64,000 nucleotides of DNA, taken from the NCBI GenBank assembly GCA_029266475.1, contig JAQSWU010000003.1, positions 39,182-103,181 of the forward strand, read 5' to 3'. The translations under genes and the position numbers were made by a program. Under the pieces are notes generated by a model, which was not told the DNA's origin, searched no databases, and saw only the letters and a list, made by a program, of their open reading frames with translations. Below are positions 10,383-19,158 of the stretch, piece after piece. Origin of the DNA: Rickettsiaceae bacterium. GTDB taxonomy: Bacteria > Pseudomonadota > Alphaproteobacteria > Rickettsiales > Rickettsiaceae. Position 1 is the first letter of the stretch. The number at the start of each line of letters is the position of its first letter.

Positions 10383-10407
10383 CCAAAGTTTTAAACAATT
10401 TCTACTT

Positions 10408-10450
10408 AAAGCAAGGCATGAGGTTCTTTGAACTTTGTGCCTTGCTTTTT
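10408..10450 (+). terminator. Rho-independent terminator after the autotransporter gene
   Basis: AAAGCAAGGCA pairs with TGCCTTGCTTT across a 19-base loop and runs directly into a T-rich tract (TTTTTTTATTAA). Confidence 0.85.
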
Positions 10451-10483
10451 TTATTAATTTATGTTAAAAGTATCAATCTTCAG

Positions 10484-10631
10484 TAGGCTTCTATCAAAAA
10501 CTTGTTTATTCTAGAGAATTTGCCGAAGACTTGGAACAAAGAACCCAAGTAGACTGATAGGCACATGAGGATTTATGTACCGAACCTATATACAAACTCG
10601 CAGCAGGAATAGGGTTTAGAGAAGAAGTCTA
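10484..10631 (-). repeat. R1 repeat (MITE-like), copy between autotransporter gene and dusB
   Basis: A full-length R1 copy in reverse orientation, running from TAGGCTTCTATCAAAAACTTG to AGAAGAAGTCTA, with TA at both outer edges and a core of 144 bases. The ends form a terminal inverted repeat. It lies 98 bases ahead of dusB and just behind the autotransporter terminator. Confidence 0.8.
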
Positions 10632-10729
10632 ATATAATTCCTTTGTGATTAACTACCCAAGATTTAAGTGAATCTTGCAGGTACAAATAGAGGAAGAGAT
10701 AAAAAAATCCAACATAACGCAATATTTTT

Positions 10730-11704
10730 ATGACTATTACTATTGGCAACGTGACTTTGAATGACCCTGTAATACTTGCACCAATGTCAGGGGTGACCGA
10801 TCTTCCGTTTAGGAAGCTAGTAAAGAAATTCGGCGCAGGCCTGGTTGTCTCTGAAATGATAGCCTGCCGTGCTATGGTGCTAGAGACAAGACAGTCAATG
10901 CAGAAATGCGCCATTATACATGACGATGCAACCGGCGCTTCAGTACAACTTGCTGGTTGTGACCCTAAAGTTATGGCCGAAGCTGCGAAGCTAAATGAGG
11001 ATTTAGGAGCCAAGATCATCGATATTAATTTCGGTTGCCCGGTTAAAAAGGTTGTTGGTGGCAATGCGGGTTCTGCATTAATGCGCGATGAGAAGCTTGC
11101 AGCAGAAATATTAGATGCAACGGTAAAGGCAGTTAAAATACCGGTTACGCTTAAAATGCGTACTGGTTGGGATGATAATTCAAGAAACGCACCAAGACTT
11201 GCAAAAATTGCTGAAGATTTAGGGATCAAAATGATTACTGTCCATGGCAGGACCAGGTGCCAGCTTTATAATGGACAAGCTGATTGGAAGTTTATCTCTA
11301 AAGTAAAAGAGAGCGTTAAAGTCCCGGTGATTGCTAATGGCGATATTGTAACTTTTGAAGATGCAACAAGAGCGCTTGCTGAATCGAATGCTGATGGCGT
11401 TATGATCGGGCGCGGGGCTTATGGAAGACCATGGTTTATATCGCAAGTAGCTCATTATTTAAAAACAGGCGAAAAGCTTCCTGATCCTGATCTAAAAAGC
11501 CAAGTATCAATTATACTTGATCATTTTGATGCAATGCTTCAGCATTATGGCGATGAAAGTGGTAATAGAATTGCGCGAAAACACCTTGGATGGTATAGTT
11601 CAGGCCTGCCTAGCTCATGCGAATTTAGGAACCAAATCAACAGGGAAACGGATCCTAAAATAATTAAACAAATGGTTGTTGACTTTTATAGCAAATTTAT
11701 TTAG
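10730..11704 (+). CDS. dusB: tRNA-dihydrouridine synthase DusB
   Basis: FMN enzyme that reduces uridine in the D-loop of tRNA. The 324-residue product starts the barrel with PVILAPMSGVTDLPFR, and has the family signature IDINFGCPVKKVVGGNAGSALM around residue 100 with the catalytic Cys in NFGCP. The phosphate-binding end is VIANGDI followed by DGVMIGRGAYGRPW. A Fis-like gene follows 229 bases downstream, which recalls the gammaproteobacterial dusB-fis order and the alphaproteobacterial nifR3-ntr cluster. The R1 repeat upstream probably lies outside the promoter. Confidence 0.95.
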   Translation: MTITIGNVTLNDPVILAPMSGVTDLPFRKLVKKFGAGLVVSEMIACRAMVLETRQSMQKCAIIHDDATGASVQLAGCDPKVMAEAAKLNEDLGAKIIDINFGCPVKKVVGGNAGSALMRDEKLAAEILDATVKAVKIPVTLKMRTGWDDNSRNAPRLAKIAEDLGIKMITVHGRTRCQLYNGQADWKFISKVKESVKVPVIANGDIVTFEDATRALAESNADGVMIGRGAYGRPWFISQVAHYLKTGEKLPDPDLKSQVSIILDHFDAMLQHYGDESGNRIARKHLGWYSSGLPSSCEFRNQINRETDPKIIKQMVVDFYSKFI

Positions 11705-11933
11705 TACTAATAACACAGGCTGATTTAAAAGATCAATATATAATTTTCTTTGAATATTACTAATGCACTAAGCTTTATGACGTCTATAAGTCAAGGAGCT
11801 TAGTGATAATTGAAAAAAGGAATTATTTGAGCTAGATGTATATTTTTTACTTTATCAATATTTAAAGGCTCTCCAAAGAAGCTTGTGACATTTATAATTT
11901 TATTCAGCATTAACAAATAATCCATTTCTCACG

Positions 11934-12179
11934 ATGCAAAAGAAAAATATTTCACTTGGCCAGTCTATTAAAGATCACTTACAAAAGTTTTTTGAGATGC
12001 ATGGTAGCACCGAACCCTCATCTGGCTTATATGAAGATATCATAAATGAAGTGGAAAAAGCCTTAATTATCGAAACCCTACACTACGTTGGCAACATTCA
12101 GTCCAAGGCAGCTAAAATACTTGGTATCAACCGTAATACTTTAAGAAAGAAAATCCAGGAGCATAATATTATATGCTAA
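11934..12179 (+). CDS. Fis-like DNA-binding protein (81 aa)
   Basis: Small nucleoid/regulatory protein. Its C-terminal half is a Fis/NtrC-type helix-turn-helix (EKALIIETLHYVGNIQSKAAKILGINRNTLRKKI, in two parts: helices around EKALIIETL and the recognition unit AAKILGINRNTLRKK). The N-terminal ~35 residues are unlike the activator domain of NtrC, and no ATPase domain precedes it, so this is a stand-alone Fis-type protein rather than a truncated NtrC. Position after dusB supports the Fis reading. No obvious ribosome-binding site precedes the ATG. Confidence 0.8.
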   Translation: MQKKNISLGQSIKDHLQKFFEMHGSTEPSSGLYEDIINEVEKALIIETLHYVGNIQSKAAKILGINRNTLRKKIQEHNIIC

Positions 12180-12769
12180 GCTACTCGCCTTTAAACTTTT
12201 TAGCCTCTCAAAGCCAACTGTAAATGCGTACTCTAAAAATATAAGCCGTATGAACCCCGCAGTGAAGTCCCCTATCGCTAAATCCTTAAGTTAAAGAAGT
12301 ATTAATAGAGTAGTTAACTTACTGCTAGTTATTAACATATATTACAATTCTTCAACCTCAGGTAGTAATTTTTACCCCCCCACATTTTTTTACAAAAAAC
12401 ATTTCATAACAAGCATTTAAATTTTTTCTCTTGAAGATACGAATCAAAATTTTCTATTAACATTACCATTAAGTTTTCTAGCTATATTTTAGCCTTCCTA
12501 TCCTAGTTTCTATCTAATTTATTACAGATTCGTCTTCTCACTAAGTAATTTATAATATTTTCTCTAGTAGCTTTTATAGCCGCACTAATGATGATAAATC
12601 ATCTTATAATAAGCAAAGATTCAACAAAGCAGCGTCTAGCAAAGTTTGCATGCAACATTTATCTTGTAAACAAATATGCCATTAATATACAAACTTGGAT
12701 TTTATGTTGCATCATAAATAAAATTATTTATAACTAGCTCATTAAAATTTTCATCTAGTGAGTTAATAA
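12180..12769. other. Long AT-rich intergenic region with no recognisable gene
   Basis: 590 bases without a supported ORF on either strand. The only structured item I see is a C-tract segment at 12351-12394 (listed separately). The promoter of the 791-residue gene must be near the right end, but I cannot place it. A small RNA cannot be excluded. Confidence 0.4.
12351..12394 (-). repeat. Poly-G/poly-C tract repeat, copy 1
   Basis: Read on the minus strand, this is an A-run, ATGT, seven G, TAAAAATTACTACCTGAGGTTGAAG. The same order (A-run, ATA, ten G, TCAAAAATTGCAACCTATAGTTGAAG) occurs on the plus strand at 23512. The two are about 45 bases long and differ at few positions besides the G-run length. 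Confidence 0.5.
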
Positions 12770-15145
12770 ATGCGTCAAACTAATTCAGTAAAAGATCGTT
12801 TAAAAGCAAAAGTACATAAAAAGGAATATAGTAATATAATTTCAGCTAATTCCTCTACACAAGATGTAGTTTTATTCGATAAAGTTCACTTTAGAGAAAT
12901 TGATAATGTTGAAAGAATAGTCTTTGAGGTAAATTATTTTGCTAAAGAGAAAAATTATGGCTCCTTTTTTAGTAAGGAAGAAATATTTTTTAAAATCAAA
13001 AAACCAAAAAATTTTGCTCACAAACCTCCATCTGAAAAAGAATTTGTAGAATATATAAATGCAAAGGTTAGAGGGAATCATGCTGACCCACTATTACAGG
13101 AGGTAGTTGATAGTTTGCTAAAAAGCTTTAACTTTAGCAGTAATAAATACTCAAACTTATTGTTCAGTGACATTTTTAAAAGTTATGAAACTTTCTTTGA
13201 TAAAAAGAACCTAATTGAGTTCAAAAAAATCTATAACGGTATAAATGATTTGCTAACTCTTACCCTCACTAATAAAGAATATCCCTATTACAAAGTGTTT
13301 TCATCCTTTATAGATTTAGGTAGTATTTTTTTAAGGCAATTTATTGAAAGTATGGGAATAAAACAAGAAGGTCATCGATCAAGAAATAGTCAGACATGGA
13401 GGGATAAAAAATTCTCAAAGGCAGAGTTTGAGAAGGGTTTCGACCTGCTTTCCCACGGATATAAATATTATTACTATGCTGTTGAGAGACTTGTAAACAA
13501 TAAGGGTACTCTCTTGAGTACAAAGGAGGCCAATAGTAAGGGACTGTTTGAGGTAAAAGATGATATATTAGGTATAATCTATGGCTTAAGCGAGTGGGCG
13601 CTTCAGGATATTATTACTTTTGCACGAAACGTTATAGATAGAAAAGATTTGCTTGATATTAATCTTAAGAAGAAGTACTCAAACTTGCTTCTCCAGTGTT
13701 TAGAAAGCAAGGTACTAATGGAAATGTTTATTATACAGGAGGGAATTGAAGGAGGCGATAAAGAATTAGTTATTCAAGCTTTAATAAAGAGCCTTATAAA
13801 AATTAACGAATTTAAAGAAGTAGTGCCGTCTGCCTTGATGGAGGATGAGAAAAATATAAATATTACAAGCGATATTTATAAGAAACAGGTTGAAATAACT
13901 ACCGTGGCCGCAGAAAGAAAAGCTGAAGAGCTCAAAAATGAAGAATATAAAGAGTTAAAGAAGCGTAAGAAAAATAAGAAGGAAAAGCAAGATCATAAAC
14001 AATTTGAGCAGATAGAGGAAAATACTAAAAATTACGACAGTGAAGAAGAAACCAAGATTATTATAAGGCCTAAAAAAGAATTATCTGCTGGGAAGAAATT
14101 TTTACAACAAGGCAGGGAACAACTTAAGTCTAAAGCCTTTGAAGAAGCGATTGCTTACTTTGAAAAAGCTAAGGATTATTTTTTGAATAAGCAGGATTTT
14201 GAAAATGGATTAGAAGCATTAACAGGTATAGCAGATAGTAGTTATTGTCATGCTGAAGAGCAGTTAAAAGATTCTACTATCAAAAAATATACCCATAAAG
14301 CCCCAGAATTACTTAAAAATGCTCAAAAATACTTTTTAAATGCCTCTGAGGCTTATAGAAAAATTACAAAGCTAACTCTAGTCAATAACTTAAAGGAAAC
14401 TTATTCTTCACACGTAGAAGCATGTAAAGAAGGACTTGAGATAATAGAAAGATTAATAGAATCTAATACTAGATATTTAAAGGAATATGAGGAAAGATAT
14501 AGAGAGATATGTAAAAATAAAAAAATTACGTTAGCCCTGAAAACTCTTATACAACAAGAAATACATATAGAAATCAGCAAATTATCTCTTACTGATCCTG
14601 TAAAGTATAATAATAATGTTTTGCTCAATAACACTTTATCTTACTATATGCGTAACACACCTCAAAAATATTGGGACATTAGTTATTTATTAGAAAATTT
14701 CAATAATTTTACATTAGAGGGGTTTGATTTTTCTTACCAAGCTATTCTGGCTAAAGGAAAACAGCTTTGGAAAAACAACCCTAAATATAAGGGAATGGAT
14801 AAAGAAGCATATCTTAAAGCATTAAGAACACATAGAATCTTCGTAGATAAAGAAATGTTAAAGCAATATGAAGAGCTTCAGAAGGAAAATCAAATAGCCA
14901 AGATAAAAGTTGATCTAATCAAGTACGAAATAGAAAAACTAAAGGGAAGCGTCTCATTAGCTCAGCCCAGCTATATGATTACAGATTACCTAAAGCATAC
15001 GCCTTATAGTTCTTGGAGTAACAAAGAGAAGCATGTGGAGACAAAAATCTCAATGGATAGTGTTTATGGAGAAGGTAAAGATTTGGCTTCTTTCAATTAC
15101 GTAATACTTGAAGAGATAAAAGCAGCAGGAGATGTCCATCATTAG
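12770..15145 (+). CDS. Large orphan protein with TPR-like and coiled-coil regions (791 aa)
   Basis: I do not recognise this protein. It is hydrophilic, Lys/Glu-rich, and without signal peptide or membrane segments. Residues ~390-440 are a highly charged, probably coiled-coil linker (ERKAEELKNEEYKELKKRK). Residues ~440-560 look like helical TPR-type units (AFEEAIAYFEKAKDYFLNKQ, LLKNAQKYFLNASEAYRKI). Residues ~560-730 are again helical. The stop codon is TAG, whose T and A are the target-site dinucleotide of an R1 repeat and whose G is the first base of the repeat, so the native C-terminus may have been lost. The ribosome-binding site is weak. Large size, orphan status and charged helices are compatible with a host-directed or cell-organising protein, but this is a guess. 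Confidence 0.75.
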   Translation: MRQTNSVKDRLKAKVHKKEYSNIISANSSTQDVVLFDKVHFREIDNVERIVFEVNYFAKEKNYGSFFSKEEIFFKIKKPKNFAHKPPSEKEFVEYINAKVRGNHADPLLQEVVDSLLKSFNFSSNKYSNLLFSDIFKSYETFFDKKNLIEFKKIYNGINDLLTLTLTNKEYPYYKVFSSFIDLGSIFLRQFIESMGIKQEGHRSRNSQTWRDKKFSKAEFEKGFDLLSHGYKYYYYAVERLVNNKGTLLSTKEANSKGLFEVKDDILGIIYGLSEWALQDIITFARNVIDRKDLLDINLKKKYSNLLLQCLESKVLMEMFIIQEGIEGGDKELVIQALIKSLIKINEFKEVVPSALMEDEKNINITSDIYKKQVEITTVAAERKAEELKNEEYKELKKRKKNKKEKQDHKQFEQIEENTKNYDSEEETKIIIRPKKELSAGKKFLQQGREQLKSKAFEEAIAYFEKAKDYFLNKQDFENGLEALTGIADSSYCHAEEQLKDSTIKKYTHKAPELLKNAQKYFLNASEAYRKITKLTLVNNLKETYSSHVEACKEGLEIIERLIESNTRYLKEYEERYREICKNKKITLALKTLIQQEIHIEISKLSLTDPVKYNNNVLLNNTLSYYMRNTPQKYWDISYLLENFNNFTLEGFDFSYQAILAKGKQLWKNNPKYKGMDKEAYLKALRTHRIFVDKEMLKQYEELQKENQIAKIKVDLIKYEIEKLKGSVSLAQPSYMITDYLKHTPYSSWSNKEKHVETKISMDSVYGEGKDLASFNYVILEEIKAAGDVHH

Positions 15146-15289
15146 ACTTCTTTGTGAGAACTCTACTTCTGCTGCGAGTTTGTATACAGGTTAGGTACAT
15201 ATATACTCATGTACCTATAGTCTAATTCGGTTCTGCGTTCCGAGTCTTCTTCAAATTCTCTTAAGTAACCGAGTTTCATAAGAAGTCTA
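15143..15289 (+). repeat. R1 repeat (MITE-like), copy at the 3' end of the 791-aa gene
   Basis: The full-length copy runs from TAGACTTCTTTGTGAGAACTC to AGAAGTCTA, with TA on both edges, a 143-base core and terminal inverted repeats. An inner perfect palindrome, AGGTACAT...ATGTACCT, lies in the middle. Its first three bases serve as the stop codon of the upstream gene. Confidence 0.85.
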
Positions 15290-15324
15290 TTAAAAATTTT
15301 TAAAATCAATGGTCTTATACTGTA

Positions 15325-15427
15325 TAGAGAATTTAGTTGAGTTGTGGTACTAGAAATAACGAGCGCAGCGTATGAGTAATACGTAAGCGAGGAATGACGA
15401 CGTACCACACTTTAAATAAATTTACTA
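15325..15427 (+). repeat. R2 repeat (99-bp MITE), copy 1
   Basis: A core of 99 bases (15327-15425) is flanked by TA on both sides. The ends are inverted repeats of ~25 bases (GAGAATTTAGTTGAGTTGTGG against the complement of the right end). The interior is nearly identical to the copies at 21947 and 23694. It lies 36 bases after R1 in the gap between convergent genes. Confidence 0.85.
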
Positions 15428-15449
15428 TGGTATATGCGGCTTTTGCGAC

Positions 15450-15472
15450 GCTAAGTTTGGTTTAAACTTAGC
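15450..15472 (-). terminator. Hairpin downstream of the MFS gene
   Basis: GCTAAGTTT and AAACTTAGC form a perfect 9-bp stem with a 5-base loop, 13 bases beyond the MFS stop codon. No T-run follows on the minus strand, so its function as a terminator is uncertain. Confidence 0.4.
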
Positions 15473-15485
15473 AGAAAAAGATATT

Positions 15486-16745
15486 TTACATATCGCTTGA
15501 GATTATGTTATTCCTAACGTAATATCTAAGCATAGTAAGCAGCATGAGCGATGTAAAGATCAAATAAAACGCTGGCGAGTAAAGTAGGTGAGTTTTTTCT
15601 ACAAGCCACCTTGCAATCATCGGTGAAGTACCGCCAAACACTGCAACGCCGAGATTATAGCTAAAACCAACTCCTGTATATCTCTGCTCAGGAGTAAATA
15701 AGGATATAACAAATATATAGGCAGTCCCTGAAATTAAGCCAGCAAGGGTGCCAAGTGCAGCAAGCGCCATTATTTGAAGGGCTTGATTCGGCGATGACAT
15801 TATATATAACACAGGTAGAGCCAAACAAAATATCAAGATGCCTGAGGTAAAAATTACCCTGACTTTACCAAATCTATCAGATAATGCCCCCGAAATTGGC
15901 ATAGCAATCATCATGACAATTGACGTGAAGCTCAAATATAGTAAAGATGCGGTGTTATCTAAGTGCATTACTGCATTATAAAAGTTGTTTATATAAGTTT
16001 TTACTATGTAAACGATACTACTTGCTGCTCCACCCACAACAAATGTTAAAAGCAATAAAGGATAAGCAGTCTGCAGAACGCTTCTAAAAGGAGCGCGTAA
16101 TACTTTTTTGGAGCTAGCCATTTTTTCAAATATTGGAGTCTCATTTACCCATAGCCTTAAATAGAACCCTATAAGTCCAAGGAATCCACCAAGCAGGAAA
16201 GCGAAGCGCCAAGCATCTTCATAATATTTGCTTAAATAATTTTCTACAAGCAGCCCTATAAAAGAAGCCATTAAAGTACCGGCAATATTAGAACCGTGGA
16301 CAAAACCAGTGATCAAGCCAGGCCTAAAATTATGCAAATGTTCAAGGACAAATATTGCCGCGCCTGCGCCTTCCCCGCTGATACATAACCCTTGAAAAAG
16401 TCGCATTATAATGAGCAATATTGGAGCTAAATACCCAATATCATTGAATGAGGGGATGAGGCCTATGGCGAATGTCGGGATTGTCATACCGAGCATTGAA
16501 CAAATAAGCGCTATTCGGCGACCAAAATGATCCCCGATATAGCCAAAGATGATGCCGCCAATAGGTCTTGTTATAAAGCCAATGGCGAAAACAGCAAGGC
16601 TAAGTAGATTTTGTAAATATTCTGAGGTTTCTGGAAAAAAAGTCTTCCCAATTATAATTGAGAAAATAGAATAAACAGTAAAATCATAATATTCTAAAAT
16701 ATTTCCTGAAATCGCCGAAAATAAGACTTTATTTCGCTGTTGCAT
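15486..16745 (-). CDS. MFS transporter, metabolite:H+ symporter (ProP-like) family
   Basis: Twelve-helix inner-membrane transporter of 419 residues. The N-terminus GNILEYYDFTVYSIFS and the first-loop signature FGYIGDHFGRRIAL are typical of the MHS family (ProP, KgtP, ShiA and the expanded ProP paralogues of Rickettsia). The second-half loop signature ALSDRFGKVRV is also present. Substrate cannot be read from sequence; proline/betaine is only the family's namesake. In intracellular bacteria such carriers import host osmolytes or metabolites. It is transcribed alone, towards the R2/R1 repeats. Confidence 0.85.
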   Translation of the reverse strand: MQQRNKVLFSAISGNILEYYDFTVYSIFSIIIGKTFFPETSEYLQNLLSLAVFAIGFITRPIGGIIFGYIGDHFGRRIALICSMLGMTIPTFAIGLIPSFNDIGYLAPILLIIMRLFQGLCISGEGAGAAIFVLEHLHNFRPGLITGFVHGSNIAGTLMASFIGLLVENYLSKYYEDAWRFAFLLGGFLGLIGFYLRLWVNETPIFEKMASSKKVLRAPFRSVLQTAYPLLLLTFVVGGAASSIVYIVKTYINNFYNAVMHLDNTASLLYLSFTSIVMMIAMPISGALSDRFGKVRVIFTSGILIFCLALPVLYIMSSPNQALQIMALAALGTLAGLISGTAYIFVISLFTPEQRYTGVGFSYNLGVAVFGGTSPMIARWLVEKTHLLYSPAFYLIFTSLMLLTMLRYYVRNNIISSDM

Positions 16746-16889
16746 TGATCAATACATTGTTTTTTTTATTGAAACCTATCGTAACCAAACCCTTAGCATA
16801 TATCAATAGCCTATTTTAAACAAAATGTAAAAAGCTATGTTTAAGTGGTCAATATTATAAAGATTATAAATATATTGCCCATTTGCGCC

Positions 16890-17921
16890 TTATTTCAAAG
16901 CGCGTGAAGGAAAATATTCATTGATAAGCATTTCTGCAATCTGTACAGCATTAAGCGCCGCACCCTTTCTAACATTATCAGAAACAAGCCACATATTTAA
17001 GGTATTTTTTTGAGAGTGGTCCTCTCTAATCCTTGAAACATACACCTCATCATCGCCGACAACCTCAACTGGTGTGATGAAATTTAATTCCTGCTCAGGT
17101 AGTAGCACCCTAAGGCCCTCAGCCTCACTTAGTAGCTCGTAAGCTTCGTTAGCACTGAGGGACTTCTCAAACTCAACATTAACTGATAATGAGTGACCAA
17201 CGAATACTGGCACCCTCACGCAAGTTGCAGTAACTCTTACATGGTCACCCATAATTTTTTTCATTTCACCCGCAATTTTATGCTCTTCATCTGTATAATT
17301 ATCTTCGCCAAAGCTTCCAATCTGCGGTATTAGGTTAAAAGCAATCTGACGACCAAAGGCTTTAGGGATAATATCATTATATAGAAACATATTCTTAGTT
17401 TGGCCATAAAGCTCATCCATAGCTTCTTTACCAGCCCCTGAGACCGATTGGTAAGTCGATACTACTATCCTCTTGATTTTAGCAGCATTATCGAGAGGTT
17501 TAAGCGCAACCGCAAGGGGTATAACGCAGCAATTAGGGTTAGCTATTATATTAGTTTTTTTATAGTCTTTTAAGGCATTAGGATTCACTTCAGGGACAAT
17601 TAATGGCACATCCTTATGCATTCTAAAGTAGGAAGTATTGTCAATTATGACGGCTCCAGCCTCCGCAGCCTTCGGGGCAAATACTTCAGATACTCCGCTA
17701 CCTGCAGATGATAATACTATGTCTACTTTTGTAAAATCAAAATGATCAAGAGCGCTTATTTTCAAAGTTTTTTCACCAAAACTAACTTCTTTGCCAATTG
17801 AGTCCCTAGAGGCAAGGGCATAAATGTTGTCTATAGGAAACTCTCTCTCCGCTAGTACATTTAAAATTTCTCTGCCAACATTCCCTGTGGCACCTACTAC
17901 TGCAATATTAAACTTCTTCAT
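16890..17921 (-). CDS. asd: Aspartate-semialdehyde dehydrogenase
   Basis: Reduces aspartyl phosphate to aspartate semialdehyde, feeding diaminopimelate (cell wall), lysine and threonine synthesis. The 343-residue product has an NADP-binding start (AVVGATGNVGREIL), catalytic Cys131 in NPNCC, and the substrate-binding/His region RVPVFVGHSLSVNVEFE. The gene begins one base after the stop of hinT, so the two are cotranscribed. Retention of asd in a reduced genome usually reflects need for meso-diaminopimelate. Confidence 0.95.
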   Translation of the reverse strand: MKKFNIAVVGATGNVGREILNVLAEREFPIDNIYALASRDSIGKEVSFGEKTLKISALDHFDFTKVDIVLSSAGSGVSEVFAPKAAEAGAVIIDNTSYFRMHKDVPLIVPEVNPNALKDYKKTNIIANPNCCVIPLAVALKPLDNAAKIKRIVVSTYQSVSGAGKEAMDELYGQTKNMFLYNDIIPKAFGRQIAFNLIPQIGSFGEDNYTDEEHKIAGEMKKIMGDHVRVTATCVRVPVFVGHSLSVNVEFEKSLSANEAYELLSEAEGLRVLLPEQELNFITPVEVVGDDEVYVSRIREDHSQKNTLNMWLVSDNVRKGAALNAVQIAEMLINEYFPSRALK

Positions 17922-17922
17922 T

Positions 17923-18270
17923 TTAAATTAAACCTTCTAATTTCTTGCCGCCAATTATATGAACGTGAAAGTGGAACACAGATTGCCCAGCATCACTACC
18001 AATATTAGTGATAAGTCGATAATTACTCTCAGTCGCTAACTTTTCAGCTATCTCGCTAACTTTAGAGAAAAAATATTTCACCTCCTCTCCAGAGGCCTTT
18101 CCTGCAAACTCATTAAAATTTTGGTATTCTCCTTTTGGTATAACTAAGACATGGATAGGTGCTGCTGGAGCTATATCGTAGAAAGCTAGCACTTTATCAT
18201 CTTCATATACTTTCTTTGATGGAATATCGCCACGAATGATCTTGGAAAAAACATTGTTTTTATCGTACAT
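17923..18270 (-). CDS. hinT: HIT-family purine nucleoside phosphoramidase (HinT-like)
   Basis: Small cytoplasmic nucleotide hydrolase of 115 residues. The histidine triad is HFHVHIIGG near residue 100, preceded by the conserved AFYDIAPAAPIHVLVIPK. The length is normal for HinT. It is first in a two-gene unit with asd, separated by one base. Physiological substrate in bacteria is uncertain. Confidence 0.93.
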   Translation of the reverse strand: MYDKNNVFSKIIRGDIPSKKVYEDDKVLAFYDIAPAAPIHVLVIPKGEYQNFNEFAGKASGEEVKYFFSKVSEIAEKLATESNYRLITNIGSDAGQSVFHFHVHIIGGKKLEGLI

Positions 18271-18369
18271 TACAGCCTTTAAATTTTAGTTATAAGGAAT
18301 GAAATATTATTTTAAATAAAATATTATATGAGTAGTCTTTTAGCAAGCTGATTGTTTAAATATTAATCA

Positions 18370-19155
18370 TTATAACAAACTTAACCTTGACTTAATTAGT
18401 CTAACTGAAATGAATACTACAAAGCTTAAAAAAACTATAATTGGAGCAGTTGGTAAATCTTGGTTAAAGGATAAATAAAGACCACTATAATAAGTAGCAA
18501 GCGATATTATAAAACTATTTATTAACATTTTAATTGGACTTCGACTAAATATACTTGCAACAGCCGCAGGTATAATAAGCAAAGATGAAACCAAAAGCGA
18601 TCCTAATATTTTTATGGTGATGGCTATCACCGTTGCAAGCATAAGTAGATAGGATAATTCTATCCAATTAGTCTTTATATTATAAGACCTCGCAATATCG
18701 GGACTTATACATATTACCATAATAGATCGATAAAAAACAATGAACCAAACAAGGGTAATCACTGCAAGGCTCGCAAGTATCATTATATCGCGCTGACTGA
18801 CAAGTAAAAGATCCCCCAAAAAGAAATCGGTGATATTGACAGCATCTTTGAAATTACTAGATAATATTATTGAGAGAGCTAAAAAACCTTGCGCAACAAT
18901 CAAGGTAATAAGGTTTTTATTGTAATAATTGCTAAATCCTTTGACTAATAAGGCGAAGCAGACAGAGGAGATATATACTGCGTATAATAAATCAATTTCG
19001 AAAATATAATGTATTAATACACCAAGCAAGCATGAGTGGGCAAGCCCATCACTAAAATAGCTATATCTTTTCCAAAGTATGACATTTCCAAGCACACTAA
19101 AAAGAACACTGATGATTGCTCCAATTACTATAGTGTTTTGTAAAATATTATTCAT
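18370..19155 (-). CDS. znuB: Zinc ABC transporter permease
   Basis: Inner-membrane permease of the ABC-3 family (261 residues, 7-8 hydrophobic helices). The start LFSVLGNVILWKRYSYFSDGLAHSCLLGV is characteristic, with Ser-Asp-Gly-Leu-Ala-His in the conserved cytoplasmic position. It follows znuC after 3 bases, forming a translationally tight pair. The periplasmic zinc-binding protein ZnuA is not adjacent and must be elsewhere. Manganese cannot be excluded as substrate, but Zn is the common one for this arrangement. Confidence 0.9.
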   Translation of the reverse strand: MNNILQNTIVIGAIISVLFSVLGNVILWKRYSYFSDGLAHSCLLGVLIHYIFEIDLLYAVYISSVCFALLVKGFSNYYNKNLITLIVAQGFLALSIILSSNFKDAVNITDFFLGDLLLVSQRDIMILASLAVITLVWFIVFYRSIMVICISPDIARSYNIKTNWIELSYLLMLATVIAITIKILGSLLVSSLLIIPAAVASIFSRSPIKMLINSFIISLATYYSGLYLSFNQDLPTAPIIVFLSFVVFISVRLIKSRLSLL

Positions 19156-19158
19156 AGT

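Noticed and set aside
15163..15408. 81-codon minus-strand frame
   Set aside because: It consists entirely of R1 and R2 repeat sequence; repeat-derived open frames of this size are expected by chance.
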